Notes: generated from the sequence alone by a model not told the origin. DNA of 64,000 nt from Moraxella ovis (GCF_900453105.1 NZ_UGPW01000001.1:1240001-1304000); one strand, 5' to 3'; counted from the stretch's first letter, positions 9,902-19,002 are shown. Program-made: numbers and translations.

Positions 9902-10504
9902 ATGCATACCATCACATTGGGCGATGCCAGCTATCGCATCAACACCATCTACTGCATCGGACGCAGCTACGTCGAACACATTTATGAGCTTGGTAATGCC
10001 GTGCCTGATGAGCCGCTAGTATTCCTAAAGCCGAACAGCAGCATCGTCACTAGCGACACCATCACCCTGCCCGACTATTCAGATAACGTCCATCATGAGA
10101 CTGAACTTGTCCTACTCATCGGTGAAGATAAGCAAATCGTCGCGGCCACCGTTGGGCTAGACTTGACAGCCAGAGATGTACAAAGCATCTGCAAAGAAAA
10201 AGGTCTGCCATGGCTCAAGGCTAAAGGCTTTAAGAATGCCTGCTGGCTTGGCGACTTTATGCCATTTGAAGATAAGACCTATCATCTGTCGTTGTCAGTC
10301 AATAGCGAGATGCGCCAAGATGATAGCACGGATAAGATGATGTATAGCTTTGATTATTTGGTTGAATATCTTGATGAGCTATACGGGCTACAGGCAGGTG
10401 ACATCATCATGACAGGCACACCCAAGGGTGTCGATAAGCTGATGAGCAGTGATAAATTAACAATAAAATTGGATGGTTCAACCTACCAAGTTAGCGTTAA
10501 ATAA
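9902..10504 (+). CDS. Fumarylacetoacetate hydrolase family protein
   Basis: A 200-residue FAH-superfamily enzyme like E. coli YcgM; family members hydrolyse or decarboxylate acylpyruvate or oxaloacetate-like molecules with a Mg2+ ion. Seen: IYCIGRSYVEHIYELGN at the start, FLKPNSSIV, the metal-binding Glu residues in HHETELVLLIGE, GLDLTARDVQ, and GDIIMTGTPKGVD near the C-terminus. It has a strong AAGGGG site before the ATG. It lies 54 bp after the hydrolase and 78 bp before purD. The exact substrate is not evident. Confidence 0.9.
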   Translation: MHTITLGDASYRINTIYCIGRSYVEHIYELGNAVPDEPLVFLKPNSSIVTSDTITLPDYSDNVHHETELVLLIGEDKQIVAATVGLDLTARDVQSICKEKGLPWLKAKGFKNACWLGDFMPFEDKTYHLSLSVNSEMRQDDSTDKMMYSFDYLVEYLDELYGLQAGDIIMTGTPKGVDKLMSSDKLTIKLDGSTYQVSVK

Positions 10505-10582
10505 CCACCAAAAGCGGATTTTTTATCAAAATTTTGTTACAATAAGGCTTTTTAAAATCCTCAATCCACAAGGAAATCCTCC

Positions 10583-11860
10583 ATGAATATTCTTGTACTT
10601 GGTACAGGCGGACGCGAACACGCACTGGCTTGGGCATGCGCTAAAGACACCAAAGTCGATACCGTCTATGTCGCCACAGGCAATGCAGGCACAGCAATAG
10701 AACCAAAACTACAAAACATCGACCTAGATGTCGTCAACCACGATGCTGTTATCAAGTTCTGTCAAAATAATAATGTTGAGTTTGTATTAGTTGGCCCAGA
10801 AGCACCCTTAGTGGAGGGCGTCGTCGATGACCTTCGCCGTGCCAACATCAAAGCATGGGGCCCTACCCAATACTGCGCACAGCTAGAAGGCTCCAAGGCA
10901 TTCGCCAAGGATTTCATGAAAAAAGTCGGCATTCCTACCGCATTTTACGAAGTATTCACCGAGATCGAACCTGCTAAAGAATTCGTCCGCACCAAAGGCG
11001 CACCGATCGTCATCAAGGCAGATGGTCTGGCAGCAGGCAAAGGCGTCATTGTCGCGATGAGCGAAGAAGAGGCCTTTAATGCCATTGATGACATGCTGTT
11101 GGGTAATAAATTCGGTCAAGCAGGCTCTCGTGTGGTTATCGAGGAGTTCTTGGCAGGTAAAGAAGCTTCTTTTATTTGCATGATTGACGGTGACAACATC
11201 CTGCCAATGGCGACCAGCCAAGACCACAAGCGCATCTTTGAAGGCGATACAGGCGCCAACACAGGCGGCATGGGCGCCTACTCGCCTGCACCTGTCGTGA
11301 CAGCTGATGTACACACCAAGGTCATCGAGCGCGTGATTCGCCCCGTCGTCGATGCCATGAAAGCCAATGGCACGCCCTATACGGGATTCTTGTACGCAGG
11401 TCTTATGATTAATGAGGCAGGTGACCCTTATGTGATTGAGTTTAACTGCCGATTTGGCGATCCTGAGACTCAGCCGATCATGATGCGACTACAGTCATCA
11501 TTGGTCGATTTGATCACAGCTGGTCTAGATGGTAAGCTTCCCGCATCTGCCGAATGGGATGAGCGTGTGGCGCTAGGCATCGTATTGGCAAGCCGTGGCT
11601 ATCCTGAGACTTCATCAAAAGACGATGTCATCACAGGTCTACTAGCCATCGATTCACACGATGACCTAAAAGTCTTCCATGCCGGAACCAAAGAAGCCAA
11701 CGGACAAATCTTAACCAATGGCGGTCGTGTTCTATGCGTAACAGCTCTAGGCGCTACTGTCGCAGAAGCACAGGCGCGTGCTTTAGCAGGCTGTGGCAAC
11801 ATCAGCTTTGATGGCATTCAATACCGTCGTGACATCGGCTGGCGTGCGATCGAACGCTAA
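10583..11860 (+). CDS. purD: Phosphoribosylamine--glycine ligase
   Basis: Second step of de novo purine synthesis: joins glycine to 5-phosphoribosylamine with ATP. It is a 425-residue ATP-grasp enzyme of normal length. Features: N-terminal VLGTGGREHALAW, LVGPEAPLVEGVVDDL, ATP-grasp VIKADGLAAGKGVIVA near 147-162, DHKRIFEGDTGANTGGMGAYSP, and FNCRFGDPETQ with metal-binding residues. AAGGAAATCCTCC precedes the ATG. It is followed by a strong terminator and is probably transcribed alone or with the FAH gene. Confidence 0.97.
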   Translation: MNILVLGTGGREHALAWACAKDTKVDTVYVATGNAGTAIEPKLQNIDLDVVNHDAVIKFCQNNNVEFVLVGPEAPLVEGVVDDLRRANIKAWGPTQYCAQLEGSKAFAKDFMKKVGIPTAFYEVFTEIEPAKEFVRTKGAPIVIKADGLAAGKGVIVAMSEEEAFNAIDDMLLGNKFGQAGSRVVIEEFLAGKEASFICMIDGDNILPMATSQDHKRIFEGDTGANTGGMGAYSPAPVVTADVHTKVIERVIRPVVDAMKANGTPYTGFLYAGLMINEAGDPYVIEFNCRFGDPETQPIMMRLQSSLVDLITAGLDGKLPASAEWDERVALGIVLASRGYPETSSKDDVITGLLAIDSHDDLKVFHAGTKEANGQILTNGGRVLCVTALGATVAEAQARALAGCGNISFDGIQYRRDIGWRAIER

Positions 11861-11879
11861 TATTGATCATAATCAATCG

Positions 11880-11913
11880 AGCTCTTTTAAGCACCGCCTT
11901 AAAAGAGCTTTTT
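11880..11913 (+). terminator. Intrinsic terminator after purD
   Basis: Perfect 12-bp arms (AGCTCTTTTAAG at 11880-11891 and its complement at 11898-11909) with a T run behind. Confidence 0.85.
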
Positions 11914-12003
11914 GTTATACATCAAGCACAAATACGACATAATGGCTTGATTTTTTGATATAATAACCCCAATTTATGAGACAAAATATCACAACAAGAC
12001 ATC

Positions 12004-13356
12004 ATGACCAAACCGCTAAATACCCTAAAAACAACCCCACTACAACGCAGACTTTCCATCGCCAAGACCTCATTGAACATCGGGGCGACTTGGGCAAAAA
12101 GCGGCGTATCGGGGTTATTTTTAAGTAAAGAGGCGCGAGAGACCCAAAAGCACGCCCTACTCCAAGAACAAGCGGATTATCTGGTCAGCGAACTGGGCAA
12201 ACTAAAAGGTTCTGTGGTCAAGATTGGGCAGATGCTTGCGCTGTATGGCGAGCATTTTTTGCCGCGCGAAGTCATCAATGCCCTGCACACACTTGATGCC
12301 AACACCGCCCCACTCTCATGGCACATCATCTACGACACCCTAAAGCATGAGCTTGGAGATCGCATTGATGATTTTGAGATCGAGCGCAACCCCATCGGTA
12401 CTGCAAGCCTTGCCCAAGTCCATAAAGCCACACATAAATACAGCGGACGTACCGTCGTCCTCAAGGTTCAATATCCCAATGTTGCTAACGCCATCGATTC
12501 TGACCTAGCGATTTTTAGGCAGCTACTTAAGATTACAAATGCTGTCCCACAGACCAAAGCGCTGGATGATTGGTTCTTAGAGATCAAAGAGCTGCTACAT
12601 ACCGAAGTGGATTATCGTACTGAAGCTAAGACCACGAAGCAATTTGCCGCTTATCTGGCGGATGATGATCGCTATATCGTGCCGACCATTTATGACAATT
12701 ACAGCACTGATCGCTTGATTTGTATGAGCTATGAAGCAGGCATTCCTTTGAATGACCCTGCGCTTCTGCAGCTACCCCAAGAACGTCGTAACACCCTTGG
12801 TCAAGCCGCCATCGAGATCGTCATTCGCGAACTGTTCGAATGGGGGGAGATGCAGACCGATCCTAATTTTGGTAATTATCTGGTGCGTAGCGAGAATGAC
12901 ACGGATCGCTTGGTCTTGCTGGATTTTGGCGCAGTAAAGCGCTTTGACAACCATCTACTAACCATCGCAAAAAACTTACTCACCGCAGGCTATCATCAAA
13001 ACAGTCAGATGATGAAATCAGCCATGACAGGTTATGATTTTTTTGATAAATTGACTGGCAAGCCAAAAGACGACATGGCTAAGGTTTTTTTGATGGCGTG
13101 TGAGCCTTTTGCCAAGGCAGAACATGTTAATAATGCTTATCTTGATGATAATAATCGCTACCTGTGGGCAGGCAGTCAGCTTTATAATCGCGTGATGACT
13201 TCTGCCAAAGATGGCATGACCTCGCTTGAATTTAGCTTACCACCCAAAGAGATGATGTTCATCAGTCGTAAATTCATCGGTGCATATGCCCTACTGGTTG
13301 CGCTGGATGCTCGCACAGACAGTACAGAGCTCATCGAACCTTATCTCACCCCTTGA
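12004..13356 (+). CDS. ABC1/AarF (UbiB-like) atypical kinase family protein
   Basis: A 450-residue member of the ABC1/ADCK atypical kinase family, whose bacterial members support ubiquinone or lipid metabolism. The family's KxGQ helix is at about 73-76 (VVKIGQML). The Ala-rich nucleotide loop is PIGTASLAQVH, the catalytic-loop equivalent is MQTDPNFGNYLV, and the metal-binding DFG is LLDFGAVKRF. It lacks the two C-terminal membrane helices of true UbiB, so it is more likely a soluble paralogue than the ubiquinone-operon gene. It is flanked by terminators and so is a single-gene unit. Confidence 0.87.
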   Translation: MTKPLNTLKTTPLQRRLSIAKTSLNIGATWAKSGVSGLFLSKEARETQKHALLQEQADYLVSELGKLKGSVVKIGQMLALYGEHFLPREVINALHTLDANTAPLSWHIIYDTLKHELGDRIDDFEIERNPIGTASLAQVHKATHKYSGRTVVLKVQYPNVANAIDSDLAIFRQLLKITNAVPQTKALDDWFLEIKELLHTEVDYRTEAKTTKQFAAYLADDDRYIVPTIYDNYSTDRLICMSYEAGIPLNDPALLQLPQERRNTLGQAAIEIVIRELFEWGEMQTDPNFGNYLVRSENDTDRLVLLDFGAVKRFDNHLLTIAKNLLTAGYHQNSQMMKSAMTGYDFFDKLTGKPKDDMAKVFLMACEPFAKAEHVNNAYLDDNNRYLWAGSQLYNRVMTSAKDGMTSLEFSLPPKEMMFISRKFIGAYALLVALDARTDSTELIEPYLTP

Positions 13357-13361
13357 CATAT

Positions 13362-13393
13362 AACGCCTTGATGCTCATTATTAAGGCGTTTTA
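13362..13393 (+). terminator. Intrinsic terminator
   Basis: AACGCCTT (13362-13369) pairs with AAGGCGTT (13383-13390), followed by a short T run, right after the ABC1 gene. Confidence 0.7.
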
Positions 13394-13500
13394 TTCATGA
13401 GTATTTTGTATATATTCATCAGATAATTGACATTGCGCAACCATTCACAAGATGCTAACATAAAGGATCAACCTAACCTCAACCAGCTAAGGAGTGACTC

Positions 13501-14592
13501 ATGCCAGTTAATGATCAAGACACCAGCAGCACCCAAGCAGCACCTAAGACCACCCTAGCCAAAAAATCCACCACCAAGACCGAACCAAAAGTCATGCCAA
13601 GCACAGCCGCACAGCTTGAAGAGCTGCTGATGCATGCCACACCTGATGATTTGGTTGAACTTGGTCAGGTGCTGAACGATTATCTGCCTGTAACACAGAT
13701 CGTCGGTCAACTGCGCGCTGACAAGTCAAAGGACACACAACTGTCAGACAACTGGCGTGAAGGCGGTTACCCCTACAAACATCGCCTTAGTCGCAAAAAC
13801 TACGAAGCTCAAAAATACAAACTCCAAATCGAACTATTAAAACTACAACACCACGTCAAAGCCACAGGTCAAAGACTGGCTATCCTATTCGAAGGTCGTG
13901 ATGCTGCCGGTAAAGGCGGTACCATCAAGCGCTTTATGGAGCATCTAAACCCTCGTGGCGCGCGTGTTGTCGCTCTTGAGAAACCCACCGAACAAGAAAA
14001 AGGCCAATGGTATTTCCAGCGTTATGTACAGCACCTGCCTACCTCTGGCGAGATCGTACTGTTTGACCGCTCTTGGTATAACCGTGCCGTTGTTGAGCGC
14101 GTGATGGGCTTTTGTACCGAACAAGAGTATCAAATCTTCATGCATCAAGTGCCTGAATTCGAAAAACACCTGATCGAATCGGGCATTCAATTGGTGAAAT
14201 TCTGGTTCTCGGTATCGCGAGAAGAACAAAGAGCCCGTTTCGCCAGCCGTCAGAACGACCCACTAAAACAATGGAAACTCTCTCCTGTTGATAAAGCCTC
14301 TTTGAATAAATGGGATGACTACACCCTAGCCAAAGAAGCAATGTTCTTTAACACCGATACCGCCGAATCGCCATGGATCGTCATCAAATCCGACTGCAAA
14401 AAACGTGCTCGACTAAACGCCATGCGCTATGTGCTAAATAAGCTCAACTACGAGAACAAAGATCCTGCCCATATCGGCAACATCGACCCTCTAATCGTGG
14501 GTCGTGCAGGTGCACTGTATGAGATGGATGAGCGTACGGATCTGGTAGTCTCATCACTAAGACCGACCAGCCCAGTCCAAAACAACTCTTAA
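13501..14592 (+). CDS. ppk2: Polyphosphate kinase 2
   Basis: A 363-residue PPK2-family enzyme that moves phosphate between polyphosphate and nucleoside diphosphates. Walker A is EGRDAAGKGG at about 131-140; the lid region KPTEQEKGQWYFQRY follows; Walker B is VLFDRSWYNR at about 186-195. The first 80 residues are Ala/Thr/Lys-rich and probably a loosely folded extension. The site AAGGAG precedes the ATG. Its stop codon lies inside the first bases of a long palindrome. Whether it prefers ADP or GDP cannot be read from the sequence. Confidence 0.93.
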   Translation: MPVNDQDTSSTQAAPKTTLAKKSTTKTEPKVMPSTAAQLEELLMHATPDDLVELGQVLNDYLPVTQIVGQLRADKSKDTQLSDNWREGGYPYKHRLSRKNYEAQKYKLQIELLKLQHHVKATGQRLAILFEGRDAAGKGGTIKRFMEHLNPRGARVVALEKPTEQEKGQWYFQRYVQHLPTSGEIVLFDRSWYNRAVVERVMGFCTEQEYQIFMHQVPEFEKHLIESGIQLVKFWFSVSREEQRARFASRQNDPLKQWKLSPVDKASLNKWDDYTLAKEAMFFNTDTAESPWIVIKSDCKKRARLNAMRYVLNKLNYENKDPAHIGNIDPLIVGRAGALYEMDERTDLVVSSLRPTSPVQNNS

Positions 14593-14646
14593 ATCACCAT
14601 CAATAAAATACCGCTCAGATGAGCGGTATTTTATTGATGGTGATTT
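14591..14646. terminator. Long perfect hairpin, bidirectional terminator
   Basis: Two perfect 27-bp arms (14591-14617 and 14620-14646) are separated by only two bases (GA). The ppk2 stop codon and the stop of the opposite minus-strand frame (14615-14617) both fall inside it. The core AAATACCGCTCA resembles an ordinary terminator stem; the outer AAATCACCATCAATA extends it well past normal length. T runs flank the outer arms. Confidence 0.8.
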
Positions 14647-15018
14647 TTAATAATGACTCAAACTCAACTTGGCTTAGTCCTTTGGCATTAATGACATAAA
14701 GCCTATCTTCATGAACGAAACGCGCTTTTTGATAATTCACGGCTTTTTTGTCAGTCAGATGCTCATATAGCACCGGTGTGCCTGCGATTGTTTTGTTCAT
14801 TAATTCGTGGTACATAACGACTGGCGAATTTTCTAAAATTTTGGTCTCAATAATCTCTATGCGAGATTTATTGCCAGGATTTTCAAACAACCGATACAAG
14901 GTATCATAACCATGCTCACCGAGTACGCCTTCATACTGCCTGCCCGTCAAGAAAAACCTGATAATTCAACCTTAGTCGGTTCAAAGCTAAGCGGCTGCTT
15001 GCGTCCAAATCGATAAGT
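14615..15018 (-). pseudogene. Decayed hypothetical gene with probable frameshift
   Basis: The minus-strand frame 14615-14950 encodes TGRQYEGVLGEHGYDTLY...LKITINKIPLI but has only a TTG start and no ribosome site. Just upstream, another frame reads TYRFGRKQPLSFEPTKVELSG up to an A5/T5 run at 14952-14956. One added base in that run joins the two as ...SGFFLTGRQYEG.... No start codon or signal peptide precedes it; the 5' part abuts the end of the neighbouring small gene. I infer the remnant of a longer protein of unknown function. A real short protein starting at TTG 14950 cannot be excluded. Confidence 0.5.
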
Positions 15019-15359
15019 TATTTTGGCATGCGTGGCCTGCTTGAATCATCAGTTAGCACACCACCTGATAGACTACCTGTGCGCTTAAGATGATTTAGTT
15101 GTTTTTTTAGCTGTTTTCGTTCAGCTGCATTAATGCTGCCATCATCAATGGATAGGTAACGCACCGCTTCTACTTTGGCCTTAACAGGCTCGCTGACCGA
15201 CTTAGGGATGCTTAGCATCGACAGATCTACATCAGGCATCACATCAGACTTGGCTGGCTTAGCACCTGGGCGTAAGTACCACGCCCCACCAATCACCACG
15301 AGACCGATCGCTGTTAGTATCAGCGCCTTATTAGTAAAATTGTGTTTATCTACGATCAT
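15018..15359 (-). CDS. Hypothetical small membrane-anchored protein
   Basis: A 113-residue protein I do not recognise. The start is ATG 15359, with an excellent GGAGG six bases upstream. One transmembrane helix lies at about 11-29 (ALILTAIGLVVIGGAWYL), preceded by a short charged N-terminus, so most of the protein should face the periplasm. The rest is polar, with a Lys/Arg-rich stretch (ERKQLKKQLNHLKR) and a Ser/Gly tail. It follows the ferredoxin gene by 37 bp on the same strand, so it may be the third gene of the nrdB transcript. No function is assigned. Confidence 0.75.
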   Translation of the reverse strand: MIVDKHNFTNKALILTAIGLVVIGGAWYLRPGAKPAKSDVMPDVDLSMLSIPKSVSEPVKAKVEAVRYLSIDDGSINAAERKQLKKQLNHLKRTGSLSGGVLTDDSSRPRMPK

Positions 15360-15396
15360 CACACCCTCCAGCACTCATGAGCGAGCCACCAGTGTC

Positions 15397-15729
15397 TTAG
15401 GCCAACTTAAAGAAACCGACATCCGAGACACTTTTATCTTCGAATAGACTTAGCTGCTCGCCTTCCATTCTAGGCGCATAGGTCACACACATGGTGCCTG
15501 TCGCCTGACAGCAGCAAGCCAAAACTTCATCCTCTTCAAGCATGGCAATTGGCTTTTTTGTCATGAACAGCTTACCAGTCTTTGCGGTCACTCGCATTTT
15601 GCACGAGCCACAATACCCCTGCTGACATTCAAAACGAACCGTCTGATGACCTGTACGTCTCATGCCCTCTAATAGCGTTTCATTTTCGTGTAAATAAAAG
15701 CGCATCTCGTCGGTAAATACCCAGCCCAT
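15397..15729 (-). CDS. YfaE-like 2Fe-2S ferredoxin
   Basis: A 110-residue plant-type [2Fe-2S] ferredoxin. The cluster Cys pattern is CQQGYCGSCKM (C-x4-C-x2-C) with the fourth Cys in VLACCCQ. Proteins of this type next to nrdB (E. coli YfaE) supply electrons that build and repair the diiron-tyrosyl cofactor of ribonucleotide reductase. Here it lies 103 bp after nrdB, which supports the same role. AGGTG precedes the ATG. The acidic C-terminal tail (EGEQLSLFEDKSVSD) may contact a partner; that is inference. Confidence 0.9.
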   Translation of the reverse strand: MGWVFTDEMRFYLHENETLLEGMRRTGHQTVRFECQQGYCGSCKMRVTAKTGKLFMTKKPIAMLEEDEVLACCCQATGTMCVTYAPRMEGEQLSLFEDKSVSDVGFFKLA

Positions 15730-15797
15730 TGTACACCTGTTTTCTTACAAAATCTTAAATCAATTATTATTTTTATAAACTGTCTTTATCGATTTTT

Positions 15798-15822
15798 AAA
15801 CCGCCAAGCAGCTTGACGGTTT
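15798..15822. other. Hairpin between nrdB and ferredoxin gene
   Basis: Eleven-base arms (15798-15808 and 15812-15822) with a 3-base loop pair with one wobble on the minus strand. No good U run follows, so it is more likely an mRNA-stabilising or partial-attenuation hairpin than a full terminator. Confidence 0.5.
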
Positions 15823-15832
15823 AAGTATTAAT

Positions 15833-16963
15833 TTATAATTCAAAATCATCCAAATCCACATCATCCAGATCAGAATCAATCTGACCAACCAAATAAGTGG
15901 TAATCTCTGTCTCTTGTGGTGCTACCTGCACATTATCAGATGACAGCCACGCGTTAATCCATGGAATCGGATTCGACTTGGTCTCAAAGATCGCAGGCAA
16001 GCCAATCGCCGCCATGCGTGTGTTCGTGATGAATTCGACATATTGGCACAGGATGTCTTTGTTAAGTCCAATCATTGAACCGTCTTTGAACAGATATTCC
16101 GCCCATGCTTTTTCTTGTTCGGCAGCACTTCTAAAGATATCAATTGCTTCGTCTTCACAAGACTTTGCGATCTCAAGCATCTCAGGATCGTCACGACCAG
16201 AGCGCATCAGGTTAATCATGTGCTGTGTGCCATTTAGATGCAAAGCCTCATCACGAGCGATCATCTTAATGATCTTAGCATTACCCTCCATGACTTTGCG
16301 CTCAGCGAACGCAAACGAGCAAGCAAACGACACATAGAAACGAATCGCTTCAAGGACATTCACCGCCACAATGCACAGGTACAGCTTTTTCTTAAGGTCT
16401 TTTAAGGATACCTCCACCGTCTCACCGCATACGGTATAAGTACCCTCACCGTGCAAGTCATACAACTGTGCAGCGCGATGCAGATCGTCATAATATCGCG
16501 CGATGTCACTGGCACGCTCTAGAATGTGCTCATTTTCGATGATGTCATCAAAAATCTTACTCGGATCATTCACCACGTTACGGATGATATGTGTGTAACT
16601 GCGGCTGTGAATCGTCTCGCTAAACGACCAAGTCTCGATCCAAGTCTCAAGCTCAGGGATAGACACCAACGGCAACAGCACCACGTTCGGGCTACGACCT
16701 TGGATACTGTCAAGCAGCGTTTGGTATTTTAGATTTGACAAAAAAATGTGTTGCTCATGCACTGATAAGTCAGCAAAGTCGATGCGATCACGCGACACAT
16801 CAATCTCCTCAGGTCGCCAAAAGAACGACAGCTGTTTTTCGATTAACTGCTCAAAAATCGGGTGTTTTTGTTGGTCGTAGCGTGACACATTGACAGGCTG
16901 ACCAAAGAACATGGGTTCTTTTAGGACATCATTTTTTGTTTGGCAAAAGATAGAATAATGCAT
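15833..16963 (-). CDS. nrdB: Class Ia ribonucleotide reductase beta subunit
   Basis: The small subunit carries the diiron-tyrosyl radical used by NrdA to make deoxyribonucleotides. From ATG 16963 ([10 protein letters not shown]) it is 376 residues, the same as E. coli NrdB. By alignment, iron ligands D85, E116 and H119 and the radical Tyr Y123 are all present ([14 protein letters not shown]). The longer frame to 17074 adds residues with no family match. No nrdA lies upstream; that place is taken by an EamA exporter. Two NrdR-like boxes lie in its promoter region, suggesting it is repressed when dATP is plentiful. Confidence 0.96.
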   Translation of the reverse strand: MHYSIFCQTKNDVLKEPMFFGQPVNVSRYDQQKHPIFEQLIEKQLSFFWRPEEIDVSRDRIDFADLSVHEQHIFLSNLKYQTLLDSIQGRSPNVVLLPLVSIPELETWIETWSFSETIHSRSYTHIIRNVVNDPSKIFDDIIENEHILERASDIARYYDDLHRAAQLYDLHGEGTYTVCGETVEVSLKDLKKKLYLCIVAVNVLEAIRFYVSFACSFAFAERKVMEGNAKIIKMIARDEALHLNGTQHMINLMRSGRDDPEMLEIAKSCEDEAIDIFRSAAEQEKAWAEYLFKDGSMIGLNKDILCQYVEFITNTRMAAIGLPAIFETKSNPIPWINAWLSSDNVQVAPQETEITTYLVGQIDSDLDDVDLDDFEL

Positions 16964-17014
16964 GGTAATATTTCCCAAAGTCGTTGTTGTTGATTTATAT
17001 AAAAGCTGACTTAA

Positions 17015-17060
17015 ATCAATATATAGTATGATATTTGGAAATTTACACACGATATAGTGT
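17015..17060 (-). promoter_or_regulatory. Tandem NrdR-like boxes upstream of nrdB
   Basis: Two 16-bp AT-rich elements, ATCAATATATAGTATG (17015-17030) and ACACACGATATAGTGT (17045-17060), resemble the NrdR operator (roughly ACAC-wATATA-GTGT). Their starts are 30 bp apart, about three DNA turns, as in known NrdR box pairs. They lie 52-97 bp before the nrdB ATG. Confidence 0.7.
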
Positions 17061-17120
17061 AAATTTGCGGTCATTGTACCACAAATTTGGCCAGCGCGTA
17101 TATTTTTTTAATAATTACTC

Positions 17121-18002
17121 TTATTTAGATGATGAATTGAATAAGCGACGAGCGCCAAAGACATGCACCATCAGCGCCAACATGACAACGATCACACCTA
17201 ACCAATGCCAAAAATTAAGCTTCTCTGACAGGAATACAAAACCCACCAACAGCGCAATCACGGGCACGAGTAATACCAAAGGGGTAACCTGGCTGGCGGG
17301 ATGCTTAGAGAGTAGGTAACCCCAACCTGCATACCCCAATAGGCTGGCGGCATAAGCCAGATACAGCACACTCGCCCAGCCGCCCCAAGTCAGATTCTGA
17401 ACCTGCGCACTCAAACCATCTATGCCATATAACCACAATGAACCGACAGCAAAAGCACCCAATGCCGAGATATTGCCCCACACTACCAATGATAACGGAT
17501 TAACCGCGCCCAGTTTTTTGACGACAATATTACCCACCGCCCAAGAGAATGATGCCGCCAACACCACCCACAGACCAACCAAAGGCGAGTTGCCTTGATA
17601 CTGCCCAACACCGATTAACGCCAATCCGACAGCTGCTGCTATCATGGCGATCAGGTGGTATCTTAGTACAGCTTCTTTGAACATGATCGCAACCAGCAGT
17701 ACTGTCATGAAAACCTGACTTTGGTGCAGTAGTGCAGCCAGCCCTGTCGTCACATCCATCGATAACGCCAAGAACATAAAGGCAAATTGTCCAAAACTAA
17801 TGGTCAATCCATACAAAATAAGCCAGCGCCAAGGCACATCTGGGCGCTTAAAAAAGAAAATGACAGGGAAAAGCAAAAAGGCAAATCGAAGCAATCCAAG
17901 CACCATGGGCGAGATGTCCATCAAGGCAAATTTCATGAACATGAAATTAATACCCCAAGCAAACACAACACCCACAGCGATCAGCCAATCCCTAGCATTC
18001 AT
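17121..18002 (-). CDS. EamA/DMT family transporter
   Basis: A 293-residue inner-membrane protein with ten predicted helices in two EamA repeats, the layout of the drug/metabolite transporter superfamily. It opens with NARDWLIAVGVVFAWGINFMFMKFAL and has VPVIALLVGFVFLSEKL near the end, as in the O-acetylserine/cysteine exporter EamA. Export of an amino acid or metabolite is the family expectation; the substrate is not shown here. It ends about 60 bp before the NrdR-like boxes and begins 17 bp after the Sel1-repeat gene stops. Confidence 0.88.
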   Translation of the reverse strand: MNARDWLIAVGVVFAWGINFMFMKFALMDISPMVLGLLRFAFLLFPVIFFFKRPDVPWRWLILYGLTISFGQFAFMFLALSMDVTTGLAALLHQSQVFMTVLLVAIMFKEAVLRYHLIAMIAAAVGLALIGVGQYQGNSPLVGLWVVLAASFSWAVGNIVVKKLGAVNPLSLVVWGNISALGAFAVGSLWLYGIDGLSAQVQNLTWGGWASVLYLAYAASLLGYAGWGYLLSKHPASQVTPLVLLVPVIALLVGFVFLSEKLNFWHWLGVIVVMLALMVHVFGARRLFNSSSK

Positions 18003-18019
18003 ATCATCACCCTTAATAA

Positions 18020-18913
18020 TTATTCTTGTGATGCTGTTAATTTATTGAGCAATTCTGTGGCTGGCTCGTGATCTTTTTGGGCGGCTTTTTGTAGCCACAG
18101 CTTGGCTTCATCGGTTGATTTTGATACGCCTTTACCATCTAGATAGCAAAGCGCCACTTGATGCATGGCAGGCGCAAAGTCAGCATTGGCAGCTTGTAAG
18201 AAATAATCAAACCCCACTGTCAGATCCTGCGCGACGCCCTCACCACGTTGATAGTGCACAGCCAGATTGTACATGGCTTCTGGAATATCTCCTGCCGCTG
18301 CTTTTTTGAAGCATTCTATAGCCTCGGTATAATCTTGCGGAACGCCGCGCCCTACACAGTACAGATTACCCAAATTCAGATACGACAGACTCACCCCTAG
18401 ATCGCCTGCTTTTTTGTGCCATTTTACCGCTTCATCTTCATCTGCTGCCACACCCACGCCATATTCATACATCAGTGCGATGTTATGACAAGACTCAGCA
18501 TAATCGTGATCGGCAGCTTGCTTATACCAAGCAAATGCCCCTTCATGGCTCTGCTTGACACCAAACCCATGGTAATACATGACGCCCAGATTATGACATG
18601 CCTTAATGTTGCCTTGCTCGGCTGATTTTTTTAGAAGTTCATGACCTTTTTCGTAATCTTGGCGCACCCCTAAGCCCTGACAGTGCATCACACCAAGACT
18701 GCGCTGGGCATCGGCAAGACCCAGCGACGCTGATTCTAACAGCAAAGTCGCCGCCTCTTCATAATCACCTGCTTGATAATGCTCGGTCGCCTCATCGTAC
18801 AGAGCTTGCGCGCGCGCCATGTCTTGGCTAACATCATCAACAGATGGCTTTCTGTATTCAGCGATAGAATCGTTTTCGTTGGATTTTTTGAATAATTTGG
18901 TTAAAAAACTCAT
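18020..18913 (-). CDS. Sel1-like repeat (SLR) protein
   Basis: A 297-residue helical-repeat protein. After a basic N-terminus (FLTKLFKK) it carries about six 36-residue Sel1 repeats at roughly 45-290, each with the pattern A.-LG.-Y..G.GV..D...A..W..KAA (for example LGVMYYHGFGVKQSHEGAFAWYKQAA). Such proteins act as protein-binding scaffolds. No signal peptide or membrane helix is seen, so it is probably cytoplasmic. Partner unknown. It probably shares a transcript with the EamA gene. Confidence 0.87.
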   Translation of the reverse strand: MSFLTKLFKKSNENDSIAEYRKPSVDDVSQDMARAQALYDEATEHYQAGDYEEAATLLLESASLGLADAQRSLGVMHCQGLGVRQDYEKGHELLKKSAEQGNIKACHNLGVMYYHGFGVKQSHEGAFAWYKQAADHDYAESCHNIALMYEYGVGVAADEDEAVKWHKKAGDLGVSLSYLNLGNLYCVGRGVPQDYTEAIECFKKAAAGDIPEAMYNLAVHYQRGEGVAQDLTVGFDYFLQAANADFAPAMHQVALCYLDGKGVSKSTDEAKLWLQKAAQKDHEPATELLNKLTASQE

Positions 18914-18972
18914 GGCGAACTCTGATGATAAAAGTACCTTATTATACTTGAAAACCTTGTCAATTTACCAAT

Positions 18973-19002
18973 AAAAACCAAATCCAAATGGACTTGGTTT
19001 TT
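18973..19002 (-). terminator. Intrinsic terminator of metZ
   Basis: A 13-base arm (18973-18985) pairs with 18990-19002 on the minus strand with one U-G wobble; a U run follows. It ends the metZ transcript. Confidence 0.75.

Noticed and set aside
10883..11314. Minus-strand frame of 143 codons
   Set aside because: It is antisense to purD and has no family features or ribosome site.
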